Below are positions 24,951 to 36,700 of a stretch of 64,000 nucleotides of DNA, piece by piece. Each line of letters starts with the position of its first letter. Positions within the stretch are counted from its first letter, which is position 1. The position numbers were made by a program, and so were the translations under genes. Origin of the DNA: Lichtheimia corymbifera B2541 (Eukaryota; Mucoromycota; Mucoromycetes; Mucorales; Lichtheimiaceae); NCBI GenBank assembly GCA_000697475.1, contig JNEU01000725.1, positions 62,001-126,000 on the forward strand, given 5' to 3'. The notes below the pieces were generated by a model. That model ran no database searches, was not told where the DNA came from, and was given only the letters and a program-made list of their open reading frames with translations.

Positions 24951-26435
24951 CTAATCGAGATCAAGGTTCATGTAATCCGAATTGGGGTCAAATCTGCGTT
25001 GTCGTCGAGGAGTAGGAGTATCATGCTGGTGACTTGTATTGGTAAAAGAACCGGGCATGTTACTAGTGGTAGTGGTGCTGGTGTTATGGCGTGGTTCTGT
25101 TGATGATGTTCCATGACCAAAAAGTCGACGTGTGGTATCAAATAACGCGGATATCGTGTTTGTAGTCGTTGATGCTCGACCTCCAGCAGTAGTGTTGTTA
25201 TTATTGCTACTATTGCCATTGCTATCTTGGTGATCTTTGGAGCCATCAATCACTTTGCGACTACCATGATACAAAATAAGTATTGGAGTCAAATGGCAAC
25301 AAGGAGGCACATACCATACAGGACAAGTCCCATTAATTTTGAGCCATGGTTTGATACAATCGGGATGGAAGATATGGTTGCATTCAAGTTCAATCACATG
25401 ATCATCTTGTTCATATTCATCCTTGCAGACTGCGCAATCCACCTTTTCAGCTATACATGTTTCAGTCTTCGTATCTTGCTCATTCATTGCACACATACCA
25501 ATTTCCTTTTGATTCAGCTTTCGTATAGGCAAGGACTCAATAACATTGGCAGGTGCCGGCGGGGGGGCATTGCTATTACGGAAGCAGTATTATTATTAGT
25601 ACCCTCACATTATGCTTCATGTTCATGCGTGCTTACCCATTACTTTGACTCATCAGTTGCGTCATGATTTGATCAAGAGCATCTTGGGAGAATACATAGT
25701 CGTCAAGGTTGCTTGCAAAACCATCATTTGGCATCACCATCCCATGCAGGAACTGAAATAAAGCGCTTGTATGTGCAAGATGAGCTGAATGCTGGTACTA
25801 CCTTTCCTTCCTTTACGTGTGTGGGTATTACCTGTGAAAGACATTGGGACGAAGCTGTTCATTTTCGGTGGTGGTCGTGGATGATCGTGATTGAAATGAA
25901 GGATTGTTGTGGTCATTCATGGTCTCTCGATGATGGGTCGTTCCAGAATAAAGGTTATAAGGTGGCTCTCCTCCTGCTCCTGCTCCTCGTCCTAGTGGTG
26001 GGGTGTCGAATATGGATGACATCCAATTACGTACCGATTCTGGTAGCATCTCAGGATCCATCGAAGGTGACATGATAAAAGATCTTTCCTGCTGGTGATC
26101 ACGATCATCAAAAGATTGTCGAGCAAACGCAAAGAATTCAGTTTCGACACTGTCAAAGGGCGAGAAACCTGTTGGGTGCATGCGTCGTCTCCTGCTATCA
26201 TCGTCCTGACCCCTTGAGAAGAACCAACGCGGGTCGTCGCTGCCTGACTCAACCTAAAAAATGATATGAGTTCTATGTCAAGTGCAATAAGCACACGTGG
26301 AATGGGCCATACCTCTTGTACAAACTGATCATTGCAGCGTTGACACGTTGGATCAGGAGTCATGTAGATAGGAACTTCGTCATTGCAAGCATAGCAAAAA
26401 TAGCGTGGCATGGGTTGTTGTACGGTGGTGGACAT
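24951..26435 (-). CDS. RING-H2 E3 ubiquitin ligase (RNF115/126-like)
   Basis: The N-terminus MSTTVQQPMPRYFCYACNDE, then TPDPTCQRCNDQFVQEV, is a C-x2-C...C-x2-C zinc finger like that at the start of the RNF115/126 (BCA2) family. After a long low-complexity middle comes the RING-H2 domain: CAVCKDEYEQDDHVIELECN, HIFHPDCIKPWLKINGTCPV, then CRK. All eight ligands are present (C2-C1-H-H-C2), with an intron inside the CPVC motif. The C-terminal tail is Ser/Thr/Asn-rich and ends DYMNLDLD (stop 24951-24953). EPPYNLYSG in the middle contains a PPYxLY-like stretch but not a strict PPxY. Convergent with SPC2, stops 136 bases apart. Confidence 0.88.
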
Positions 26436-28528
26436 GCTGATGTGCACAAAGTGAGCGAGATGAGGAAAAGAAAAAAGTACCTTCTACTGCAGCAATAATA
26501 GTAGCATAAAAGGAAGGATGGTATATGTCACGTGTGATTTTCATGCAGCTGCTCAAAGTGCACCATGGTGAACAAACTCCTACACTGCGCCAATGGGCTA
26601 TTGACAAAGACCGATTTATGCATGAACAATCAGTTGTGTAGACGCCTTTTCCTCAAACAATGTACAACAAGCCTTTATCATTCTTTGTGAGCGCAGAATT
26701 AACCAAGCCAACATGCACTCTTCTCTATCATCATTGACTCATTGATTGCTTACCCGAGTCCCATGGTGATAATCACAGTAATTAGCTCTGGTTCATAGCT
26801 TTTCATTGTTTATTCCTGCTTTCATTGTGATGTTCGGCCCTGACAGTGAGTTAACCTATGACCACTTTTTATACACGCTTGACATTCTCATTTCTTTGAT
26901 GATGTAGCTGCCCTTTTTGTGATGCATTTACAAAGTTTAATCCTGGTAACGATGCGTATAACCGACATACATAGCGTCCCACGTGAGGACAATGCTATAT
27001 AACGAAAGCAATTTCACCAACATCAAACAGAGGTCAGCTAAATCAAATAAAGATTTTATCGCTTCCATCCTATCATGTCTTTTAGCCAAAATCGGATGTG
27101 TGCGAGAAAACGTTGTAAGACTTGCTCGGAGTTCTCATTCTTTGCCTGAAGGTACATTCAGAGTTGCTGATATCATTCTTTGTCAAGCAATGCCACCATG
27201 TTGCGTACCTATAAAAAGCTATGAACGCTGGCTGTTGTGTGCACGATTATCTATCCTCACTCTATTCGCTCAAATTCGCTCATATTCCATCATCGCGAAA
27301 AGACCAGTGGATTCTGAAAACCTATTATGTTGATGAGGCAGTTGATTACTTTCATTATTAGTGGTCATCAGCACGCATGTCAGGGGCCCCAGCGAGAATA
27401 GTAATTAAGATTATGCTTCAAATTATAGCAGTGGTTTGCTGTTACCTGTTGGATGCAGAAAATAGAAAGTATTGCAGCACAGCCATCGGGCAAGAAGAAG
27501 AAAAGATGCAAGATGCTGTCTTTCAAAGGATAGGTAGGTCAGTCGTGCCACAGATGAAAACGAAGCATCGTCACCGCCTCGTGATTAAGCTTGTGCAACA
27601 TACGCCATGTGCGTAACCTTTTGCATAGCAAAACTTAATTGAGTCCCCACTTGTAACAGAAAAGGGAAAAGTTGACCCGGATAACCTGTCGCCGTTATTC
27701 TTCCCAATAGGAGTGGTGATTGAGCATGCTACACAGTTACCTATTTCATCTCGTATTGGGACGAAGTGGTTTCATCATCCCATAATGGGACTATAAATAA
27801 CATCGCGCATGTACGTTTTTTTTTTGCTCAGCGTGATCTTTTTCATTCTCAATATTCTCAATGCGGACATTTCTTGCCGCTCAGTCCAACATTCAGCTTC
27901 CATTTGTAATTATACTTTGAAATTCTCATTCCATGACTTATTCTACGTCAACCATTTCTCATAAAGGAAAATACCGGGTTGCTGTATCTCGCTCATCTTT
28001 GTATATGTGTGTGTTTGAGTGTGTTACCCCTGAACCAAGGCATATCAAAGATACAAGAGGTACCTTTTAATAACGAAAACCTTGGGAAAACTATTATACC
28101 TTGTTGAGTTTTATGCTATCGGTAGAAGAAAACAAAAAAATATTATGATCAGGGTTGGTGCGACCTGTTATCCCGTTCTCACGAGCCGTCACCGAGAACA
28201 CGGTACATACTAACAGAATGCGGAATGGTGTAGTTGCGCATACATGCTCAATGCCCTGAATACACAATACCGATAGAAGCAGCAGCAGCTGCCATGGCAA
28301 TCAAAAATAGCATTAGCCATTGAGAACGGAGGAAGGAGTGCAAATGCATTATGACATTCATGCTTTAAAGACGGCATCAAGGCGGCATCTCATGTTGCTC
28401 CGCGTCACACACACACACGCATTCACAGAAAAAGGGGATGAAAAAGCATTGCAAACCATTCTTCTTCTTCCAATTCCCTCTTTATCTTCCCCTTCTTTCC
28501 TTGTAAAAAGTACCCACACACATACACA
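26436..28528. other. 2.1-kb stretch with no convincing gene
   Basis: Open frames exist (for example 26983-27333 and 27377-27616, plus strand) but none shows a recognisable domain, membrane pattern or consistent splice structure. A copy of the dispersed motif TTTGTGATGCATT lies at 26916-26928, just after a possible 3' splice site (GATGTAG). A TATA-like ACTATAAATAA is at about 27789, followed by a T9 run. CA-rich runs precede the four-TM gene. It may hold lowly conserved genes or decayed sequence; I cannot tell which. Confidence 0.4.
26916..26928 (+). repeat. Dispersed motif TTTGTGATGCATT, copy 3
   Basis: Similarity to copy 4 (60867) continues beyond the 13 bases: both go on with two variable bases, AAAG, a few variable bases and ATCCTG. 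Confidence 0.6.
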
Positions 28529-29353
28529 ATGACACCTTCATTGGCACAAAGAACCAATTGCTATTTGTATTGCACTCGCTCCTTAGTGCTTGCTCTTGCC
28601 ATTATCATTACATCTGCCAGCCTCTGCATTTACAGCACAAATACCCAATCCCTTTCTTCTTTATTCTCCAACCGCTATCACCATGCTGCCCCTATTCAAC
28701 AAGCATCGTTTCATACTGACGACACGGCAACAGCGACAAGCATCATGATCCAAATGATCCAAGACCGACGACTTATTTCCACACTTGTGGCAGCGCAAGC
28801 TTCTATATTTTGTCCATTGTTCTTGTTGGTCAACCATAGTAGTAACAACAAAGCTACTAGTACTACTGCGACCAAGGTGGTGCCCAGCATAGAACAATTG
28901 CTCTGTCAGTTGCTTATGCCAGCGGGTCTTGCTATCAGTTGGGTATTCAGCATCCTTTTTGATCTGAAAACTTTGTCAGTCATCAGCCACGATATTCCTT
29001 TGGTACCACGACTTTATCGGTTCTTGTCCCCGCAGACACAAGATATGTGCTTGTTCGATCGGAGTAGTAGCCAATATGCCCGACATCTTTGTGCTATCGT
29101 CAATGGCGTGCACTATCTCAAATATGCCATGATCTTTATCCTCATCTTGGATTTTGCATTGGTGCTCACAGCTGCTTTGGCTGCCTATTATGAAAACGCC
29201 ATTCAGGAACAAAAAGAAGGATCCATTCGACTTGTTGACGAGGAACAAGCCTATCAAGTGGTAGTAGTAGCATCATCATCCGAAAAACAACAACATGATG
29301 GCGATGACGAACAACAACGTATGGCCCTTTTCCATGCTCAAGCATTGGTATAA
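28529..29353 (+). CDS. Unknown four-transmembrane protein
   Basis: An intronless 274-residue frame. Four hydrophobic segments at about residues 19-36, 82-101, 127-145 and 198-220 predict a tetraspanning protein with both ends cytosolic. The last helix (YAMIFILILDFALVLTAALA) ends before a charged tail with a Gln/Asp-rich stretch. The topology resembles MARVEL or Sur7-like proteins, but I see no diagnostic motif, so no family is assigned. A Ser/Thr/Asn-rich loop (NHSSNNKATSTTATK) lies between helices 2 and 3. A CA-rich leader ending CACACAATG gives a good start context. Convergent with the arrestin gene. Confidence 0.72.
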   Translation: MTPSLAQRTNCYLYCTRSLVLALAIIITSASLCIYSTNTQSLSSLFSNRYHHAAPIQQASFHTDDTATATSIMIQMIQDRRLISTLVAAQASIFCPLFLLVNHSSNNKATSTTATKVVPSIEQLLCQLLMPAGLAISWVFSILFDLKTLSVISHDIPLVPRLYRFLSPQTQDMCLFDRSSSQYARHLCAIVNGVHYLKYAMIFILILDFALVLTAALAAYYENAIQEQKEGSIRLVDEEQAYQVVVVASSSEKQQHDGDDEQQRMALFHAQALV

Positions 29354-29645
29354 ATTCTATCATAATTTGCATTCAACATTTCCCTGTATAATCAATCCAA
29401 ACATCTTACAAGTGGACCTTGTCACTCAACCCCACCCTTTTTTTTTACTATTCTTCATACCAGCACACCCACACCAGCATCCGACAAAGCATCCTTGAAT
29501 AACACAAAAGAAAATAAAATTCATTCACGCCGTGCGTTACTACTATAATGAGACATGCAATACTGCTTAAGGGGGGTTGATGTAATTCATTGTCACTGTT
29601 ATATGGTACAAAAGAGGGAGGATGTTTTTTATTTTAATGTAGGCT

Positions 29646-31910
29646 CTAAAACGTGTGTACAATGGATGGTGGTGGAATGTCACATGCGAGTTGATTTTCT
29701 AGTAATGCAAGTATCTTGCGGTCGTTGCCATCACCTGATCTGACAGATGCATTATTGTCGCCATTCAAATCAAAGTATGATAATGGTAGCATCCTTCGTC
29801 GTTCATCCACAGGGGTAATTGGGCTTACTTCTGATGTCCCTCCTCCTCCAGCAGTAGTACTAGATGGAAAGTAATAATGCTCTGCTGCGTATCCATGCCA
29901 TGCTTCATGTGCTGTGGCAACATTGAACTTGCGACGGATATCCAAACCGGCATTTCCTAAGCAACCAGGCCGCTTTCCAAATTGTTTAGGAGACCATACA
30001 GAACCGTGACGCACCTTTGGTTGTCCATAGGTTTGCCGAGTCGTATTGCTGTGATAGGATGTAGTAGTAGCCACTGATCCCTTGAAAGCAAAATCCAATT
30101 CATCTTCATCTTCATCTTCAGTCGCAGGTGTTTGTCGAAAAATATCCACCAACATTTGACGGCATGCATCGTATTTTGCATCAGACATATCGATTCTCAA
30201 AGCATCTTCCTGATTTGGTGGAGGATCAAGTGAAATAGAGTGGATTAGGGTGATTGGTACTTGGATCACGTGTTCTTTCCTATCATTCAATAATGTCAAG
30301 CTTCAAGCTACAACGAGATATAGTAATCGTACCTTATGTTTGCTGATATAATCGATAATCGAAGGGCATATGAAATGTGTATGAGCTTGCTATTTTGTAT
30401 TGAGCATTGTCCTCTCTAAAAGCATCAACAACAATAAGCGTTTAGTGATATGCCGTCCCTTTACGACTTACGGGTGGTTGAATGACCATGATAGTTTGAT
30501 CCTTAGTACCAGGTTCCAAGGGTAGCATCAGTCCAAGCTTTTCTGCAGAAGACCGTGCAACGATGGTCGAATTGGAAGCAGCCAAACGTCGACCGGGTTC
30601 ATCATCGTCATACGTAAAAGTCTGTTGGTGGCGTAAGAGTTCAAGGGTGATATCCGATACTTTCTGACATGAACCATTGGCAATGGTGACGCAAGTGTAA
30701 ATGGGAGCGCAATTACTCCAAATGCTGCGAGAGAGTTCAAGATCGATCTTGATGCAGGAGGAAGAAGAAGAAGAGCATTCGTGTCTGGAGCGACAGGCAC
30801 AAAATGTTTCATGCACCGGAAGATAAAGAAGCGCATTTGAAATAGCGCGTTGATTTGCATAAACCCGCACTGGCTCTTCAAACTCAACAACCTTGTCGAC
30901 CTCCTCTTGACAGCAATTTACGTCTAGCACACTTTCAATATATTTTGAGTTTATATACCATCGTCTACTTGTTTCGTGTATTGCCCTTACCCTCGAAGTG
31001 AATAATGCACAGCTGCCTTTCGATTACGATGGCTACTTTCAATATCCTCTGGCAATTGGAAAGAAAAGGATACAGCCAGCTTCTTATTAATACCACGCTT
31101 GATTCCTTGTTGATATACCGATAGCAGCTGCTCATGATTAAAGGATAGTATACATTGTTTCAGAAATGGATGATGATGGGTGCCTAATCCAAAGGGGCCC
31201 GATTCAGCAATGCCTAATAAACAATAAATGGATTATAATGAATAATGGCGTACTCAAAGTGTATAATAATAATATAACATACGTTCGATGCCATGAAGCT
31301 CAAGAACTAGGCTTTTGAAGGGTAGCGTATGGGGATTGAGCATGTCAAATGTATTACACAAGGTCATATCGATTGCTATTGTTCCTGACATCACACTGCC
31401 TGCAACAACATGGGGCGTTTTAAGGAACACGCTTATATGCTTCTTGTTGAATCTGGAAAGCCACAAGTGTTTGCCACAGGATTTCTCCGAGGACAGCGCT
31501 GCAAGACCTCGACTGATAGACGTGGTAGATGTGAGCCGTCTTAAGGCATCGCTTAATCCTGATGTGGTGGTTGATGAAGAAATAGGCATATGAAAGTCAC
31601 TCGTTGCTTCTTCTTCTGCTGAAGATAATTCATATGCTGAATAGGTTGCACGTATATCTTTTGCTGTTGCCCTGTTGTATTGATCTTTTGCGTTATGGGT
31701 AGTACAGCTACTGCTGGTGCTGCAACTGGTTGTAGTAGCAGAGGGTGATACTCCTCTTGTGGTCACAGCCGATTGGGAGGTTAGCAACTGCAGTCTCTTG
31801 ACGGCGGTTTTACAAAAAGAGCGAATCCACGGATTGCGATCAGGGGTATTATCATCCAGAGTGGCGTGTGGTGGTGGTAGTGGCGGTAGTGGTGCTGTGT
31901 TGTTCATCAT
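29646..31910 (-). CDS. Arrestin-domain protein
   Basis: Fungal arrestin-like protein, a family that adapts membrane proteins for ubiquitination and endocytosis. The first exon (MMNNTAPLPPLPPPHATLDD...) is low-complexity. It then enters the arrestin N-domain: HISVFLKTPHVVAGSVMSGT, IAIDMTLCNTFDMLNPHTLP and FKSLVLELHGIER, the beta-strand pattern with G-x-V-x-G. Later exons give KKLAVSFSFQLPEDIESSHR and VHYSLR, the VxYxL strand typical of arrestins. The C-domain follows: VDKVVEFEEPVRVYANQRAI, CVTIANGSCQKVSDITLELL and VIQVPITLIHSISLDPPP. No PPxY motif is visible, unlike many Rsp5-linked arrestins. It ends CDIPPPSIVHTF. About five introns. Confidence 0.8.
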
Positions 31911-32237
31911 TCAAGATAGGATCGGCGGATAACATTCCTATATATCAAAATCCGATCCATCCTTTTATAAGAAGCTGTTGGGAATGCGCCAAGGTGGATA
32001 TTATATATATAAAACCGCAATAGTAGCAGTAGAATAAGCTGATTCAATCTCTTTAAGACACAGACCAAACAATAAGAGCATATGCAGGGTTGACAATAAT
32101 GATAGCAGGTTCTCATGATAATACATACTAGTTGCCGGATTTTGGAAACAACCAGAGAGCATCTACTGTCCTTCCTTTTTTCCCATCATGCATAGACAAC
32201 AACAACGCATTCACATATCCAATCATCATGTCAACAT
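31911..32237. other. Intergenic region
   Basis: Contains the arrestin upstream region, with a TATATATATAAA-like stretch near 32002-32013, and the 3' end of the PHP-domain gene. No gene. Confidence 0.5.
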
Positions 32238-33648
32238 TTAAGATGCAGACTGCCGACGACGCTTTATTCTTTGCATTATCCACGCTGATCCATAAATAAG
32301 CGCCGCTCTGACCAATTCATAAACTAGCATCATGATAAAGAGCCAAAAGATGAACCATCCAATGATATTTCCGTGTACATCAAGCTTTTCCGGATGGCAG
32401 AATGTGCCCTGGAAGCTGTACATGCCCTTGTTGTCGGTATAGAACATGTTAAAGTAAGGACCTAGGCCTGTCAATGGCATGAGCATGTCGTATTTGGGAT
32501 TCGAATCGGGATAGGCGATGGGTCGTGTGCCTGCTGGATCCATGAGGAAAGAAGTCTTGTGCGTCATTATAGCATCCATGACACCTTGACGCGTAAAATT
32601 GGCAGCTTGTACAGTCAACCAGGTGTTTGCGCCCATGGAAGGATGATGAACATCGGTACCAACCATCTGAATCAGATTGTGAGCCACTGTTGCTTGATAT
32701 GTCGAATAATCAAACGTGCTGCCATGAACAACTTCAAATCCATCCACACCCCAGCTGATAAGATCTTCCACCGATGGATGGTTAGGGAGTCGTGCTTCCT
32801 CATAATAGCCCTCTAAAGAAAGGTGGTGGTGATGAATAAATGGACATCAACCATTTTTCAATGTGTATACTTTACGGGTAGCATTGCTCCAGGGGATGTG
32901 ATTAACAATGACCAATCCTCCTAATTCATGAACACGGCGTATGACTTCTTGTAATTGTTCATCGGATGGAACAGGTGGTCCAATAGGAACGGATTCGTTG
33001 ATGTTGATGAGATTCATGTGGATTCTGCAACACGTATATTCGATCCCAGGGATAACGACAATGCGATCCTTGTAGCGTTCATCATTCAATGCTAACTCCT
33101 CGGCTGCCAATCCTCCTCTGATGGTATTGTGATCCGTAACAATGACGGCATTGTATCCATTGGCTATTTTCTTTGTCTTAGATCAACTCATGTCATGCAA
33201 TCATTCATTATCTTTACTTACCCAGATGCCAATCCAATAATTGCTCCACATTCATTTTCCCGTCGCTGTATGTTGAGTGAGAGTGGCCATCCAAAAGCAC
33301 GTTGTATGGTCCAAACGTCGTGTTGAAGGGTGAAAGGAAGCTCCTCGGGTCAATTTGCCAATCGAACGTCAAATGGGAAAAGTCTTCAGCACGAGGCATT
33401 CCTTCGGTATACTGCAATCCAAGACCAAGTCCAATGAGTACACCAACAATGACAATGAGTGTCGCTAGTCGGATGGCAAGACCACTTAAATAAGGCTGGT
33501 GTCGTCTCAAGTAAGCATAACAACGGTGTCGTCGTCGTCGTCGTCGTGGTGTATCTTGAAAGGAGTCTTGCCCACAAGTTGACGTATCGCCCAACAAGGT
33601 CACGGATGGTGCTTTGATGATATCACTTTTGCTGCTGCCTGCATCCAT
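32238..33648 (-). CDS. Membrane-anchored PHP-domain metal-dependent phosphoesterase-like protein
   Basis: PHP domains bind two or three metals and usually hydrolyse phosphoesters. After an Arg-rich cytosolic stretch (DTPRRRRRRHRCYAYLRRH) comes one membrane helix (LATLIVIVGVLIGLGLGLQY). The PHP motifs then appear in order: DGHSHSTYSDGKM (H-x-H), VTDHNT, VIPGIEYT (metal-ligand Glu), VNHIPW and GTDVHHPS (D-x-H). A second hydrophobic segment near the C-terminus (IIGWFIFWLFIMMLVYELVR) is followed by a basic tail, MQRIKRRRQSAS. The catalytic domain therefore lies between two membrane spans, on the non-cytosolic side if the basic ends are cytosolic. The start at 33648 was preferred because upstream in-frame sequence is pyrimidine-rich. 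Substrate unknown. Confidence 0.83.
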
Positions 33649-34799
33649 GTGGTGGAATATGGAAAAAGTCGACGATGATGATGATAATACATGGGAAGAA
33701 GAAAAAGAAAAGCGGAAAACCAGCCTTGTGGCGTCTACCTCCCTCCCTTCCTCGGGAAAAATTGATCGATGCAAGCTTATATTCATGCAGCACATAGAAA
33801 TACCCTCCTCTCATTAGCTGCAATGCATGCATGCATCCATTATTTACCGATACGCCATCATTCGCTACTACGAGTCATCGAAATAAAGCACCCTATCTTT
33901 TTTGTCTTTTGGATCCCACAAGCATATTTTTAGAAGTAGCTTTTTCACATGACTTTGCATGGTAACGATTTACCCACTCACATCCTATTTGCTCTATTAT
34001 CATCAAGTTCAATACATGTGATGAAAATCAGTGGTATGTGGGCTTTGCCCTTTCGTAAATAAATGAGCGTGCCTTCATGTTGTGTTGGCATCTTGCCAAG
34101 AAGACTTGGCTCTCCCGTCTGCACGACTTGCCTTTTCTGGATCGCACATGGCAACCTGGCCGTCTCAGCAACCAAAGAGTTTATGGTGGATGAAAGAGAT
34201 GGGTAGTGGGTGTGGTTATTCTTATGATCATAAAAAGGAAGGAAGAGCGATAAAGGGATGTTTGTTAGGACATCTCCACCAGTGATATAGGACACCATGA
34301 ATCCAGATAGCTTAGGTTACATTATTAGTTTGAGGAATCCCGTTGTATGCCATTTAGAGTTATCATGCAAAAGGTCTTCCCTTTGATGATTGTATGTTGT
34401 CAATATCGCGCATTAGATCCAATTTGCATGATCAATCCATTTTCACGTGCCGTTGCCATCATAAAGGATGCCACGAATTGTATACGTTTTGTTAAGGTTT
34501 TCTTGCGGAGTGTGCATGATGTATACAGATAGAAGCAAAGGAGACAGGTTCCACTTTTATTCTAGAATGATGATTCATATATACATCTTCGTACAGGGTG
34601 TGAGGGGAAGGTGTCATTGTCTAGGTTGTTGGTAATGCCAAATTGAATTATAAACAAGATACACCGTAACTAGGCAACGGGCAGAATGAGTAGTCAAGTT
34701 GGACCGGATTTGTCATATGAAATACCAAATTGTGGGGTACCACAAAAATGATACCAGCTTGCTATTTTGCACTCTCTGCTCTTTCTTTTGTACTCCATA
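33649..34799. other. 1.1-kb intergenic region
   Basis: Between the divergent PHP-domain and PEX3 genes. Contains an (ATGC)n run near 33825-33836. No open frame with credible protein features and no RNA gene seen. Confidence 0.5.
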
Positions 34800-36700
34800 A
34801 TGCCATTCCTTCAGTCTCTCAAAGATTATGCAAAGCGACACCGAAAAGGCCTAATGGTCACTGCTGCTATTGGTGGTGGCAGTTATCTGCTCGGTCGTTA
34901 TGCGACAGAAAAGCTACGCGATTTCCAGGAAAAGACAATGACAGAGCGTGTGGCCAAGGAAAAGTAAGTGGTGGTGGTTGCCGTGGAGGAGGAGAAGCTA
35001 TTTGGGCTAACCTGCCAATCAGTCTCAAACGACGCTTTCAGCAAAACCAAAACGACTGCGTATTTACAGTATTATCCTTGTTACCAACACTGGGCGATCA
35101 GATTTTGAACGAGATGAATATCGAAGCAGTCTGGACCAAATTGCAAGAAGCACGTAAAGCTGAACGACTTGAGCAGAAACGACTACGAGAACAAGCTGCC
35201 GCCGCTGAAGCCGAAGCCGCTAAAGCTGCTGCAGCATCTACAACAACTACGACCGAAGAAGAAGACGTGAAGGAAGAAGAGAATGAAAAAAAGGAGGAGG
35301 AGAGTACAGCTACAAAAGAGCAAGACCAGCACGTGAATGAATCAAAAGAAAAGGGAGAGGATGCATCGACCCAAAAGCCTTTGGACGAGAGTGTTGGCAG
35401 CCTTGGTGCATCTGTTGGCAGCCTTGGTACACCGACACAACAACCGGAGGGATCAGCATCACCAGTGACGCCGGGTCTCTTGGATAAAGACGAGAAATAC
35501 AAATTATGGGAAGAAATCAAGATGAAGAGTAAGTCATGGGAAATAGGATATCAAACTGACTGCTGACAACGTACGTTAGGCTTTACTCGTTCATTTACAT
35601 CGATCTATTCTCTTACGCTCTTGACCTTGTTGACACATCTTCAGCTGAATTTACTGGGCAGATTCACCTATGTATGGTCCGTTTCCGTGTTGAATCGAAG
35701 CGAGCCAACTATCCGATTACAACATGCCGATGAAGAACCAGAAGGCGGTTTCCTTGATCCACAAACAGAACGCATGTTCCTCAGTGCCAGTTGGTGGTTG
35801 CTTCATCGTGGTTGGAGACTTTGCGCAAAACGTGTCGAAGAAGCAGTAGAGGATGTGGTCAGCGGGTAAGGAATAGCTTATGCACAACATGGTTTGCGTT
35901 ATATGCTAAATCCTCACTTTTTTCATTATTATAGCCTATCTTTGAAACGTATTCTTACGCATGAAGATGCTGAAAACATTATCAGCAAGTTGCGACGACG
36001 TGTAGAGTATGAACGTGATGGCATCTCACCTATGAGGTAGGCTGATAACTCTTGTGTGTGTTTGTACCAAAAGTGGATAATTAATCATTTCTCTCTCCAG
36101 CTGTCGGTCATGGATGCTACCTGAGACGGATGAAGAAATCCAAGAGTTCTTGATGCAAGCAGGGTTCACAGAGAAATATCCTGAGAATGAAGCAACCCTT
36201 CAACTGAAAAAGCTGCTGGATGAAACAAAGGATTATATCGATAGGTAATGTGAAATGAGACAATCAGTATTATCTTTATATTGACATGCTTCTTCTTGCT
36301 CGATCACAGTCCTGATTTTACAGCTGTACTTGGATCATGCCTCGATGAAGTCTTTGCAATCTTTGATCATCATGCATTTGCCAAGGCACTTTTGCCAGGG
36401 GCTGGACCTATGGATCTTTCAGGACAACGCATTCAAGAAATCAATGATAATGAGGTTGTCGAAGTAGCCAAAAAAGTGACACTTGCAAATCTACTACCTG
36501 CTATCGGTCGACAAGCTCATCTGGCAATTTCTGGCAATGAATACTTGAACGTAAGCAAACTGCGGCGGGAGTGAGTGTGAGATAGAGAGAAAAGGTAGAT
36601 GGCTGATTGGGATCGGTAGGCATTTGCATATATCAAGGAGCTCCAAGCGTTCTCGGCAATGATTTACACACAATACGGCGAGGAAATCACTCAAGCTTGA
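34800..36700 (+). CDS. PEX3: Peroxisomal biogenesis factor 3 (peroxin Pex3)
   Basis: Pex3 is the membrane receptor for Pex19 and inserts peroxisomal membrane proteins. The N-terminus MPFLQSLKDYAKRHRKGLMV, then TAAIGGGSYLLGRYATEKL, is the basic stretch plus single membrane anchor of the family. The core continues NLKRRFQQNQNDCVFTVLSL (the conserved R-R-x-F-x-x-NQ-x-DC Pex3 motif), NLLGRFTYVWSVSVLNR, ERMFLSASWWLLHRGW, SWMLPETDEEIQEFLMQAG and SPDFTAVLGSCLDEVFAIFD, ending AMIYTQYGEEITQA. An unusual acidic and Ala/Glu/Ser-rich insert of roughly 100 residues lies between the N-terminal part and LLDKDEKYKLWEEIKMK, including a duplicated SVGSLG. Seven exons. Confidence 0.93.

Noticed and set aside
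27377..27616. 79-codon plus-strand frame as a gene
   Set aside because: No recognisable features, start context or splice partners.
35098..35520. Minus-strand Ser-rich frame of 140 codons
   Set aside because: Mirror image of the acidic Ala/Glu insert of PEX3; no independent support.
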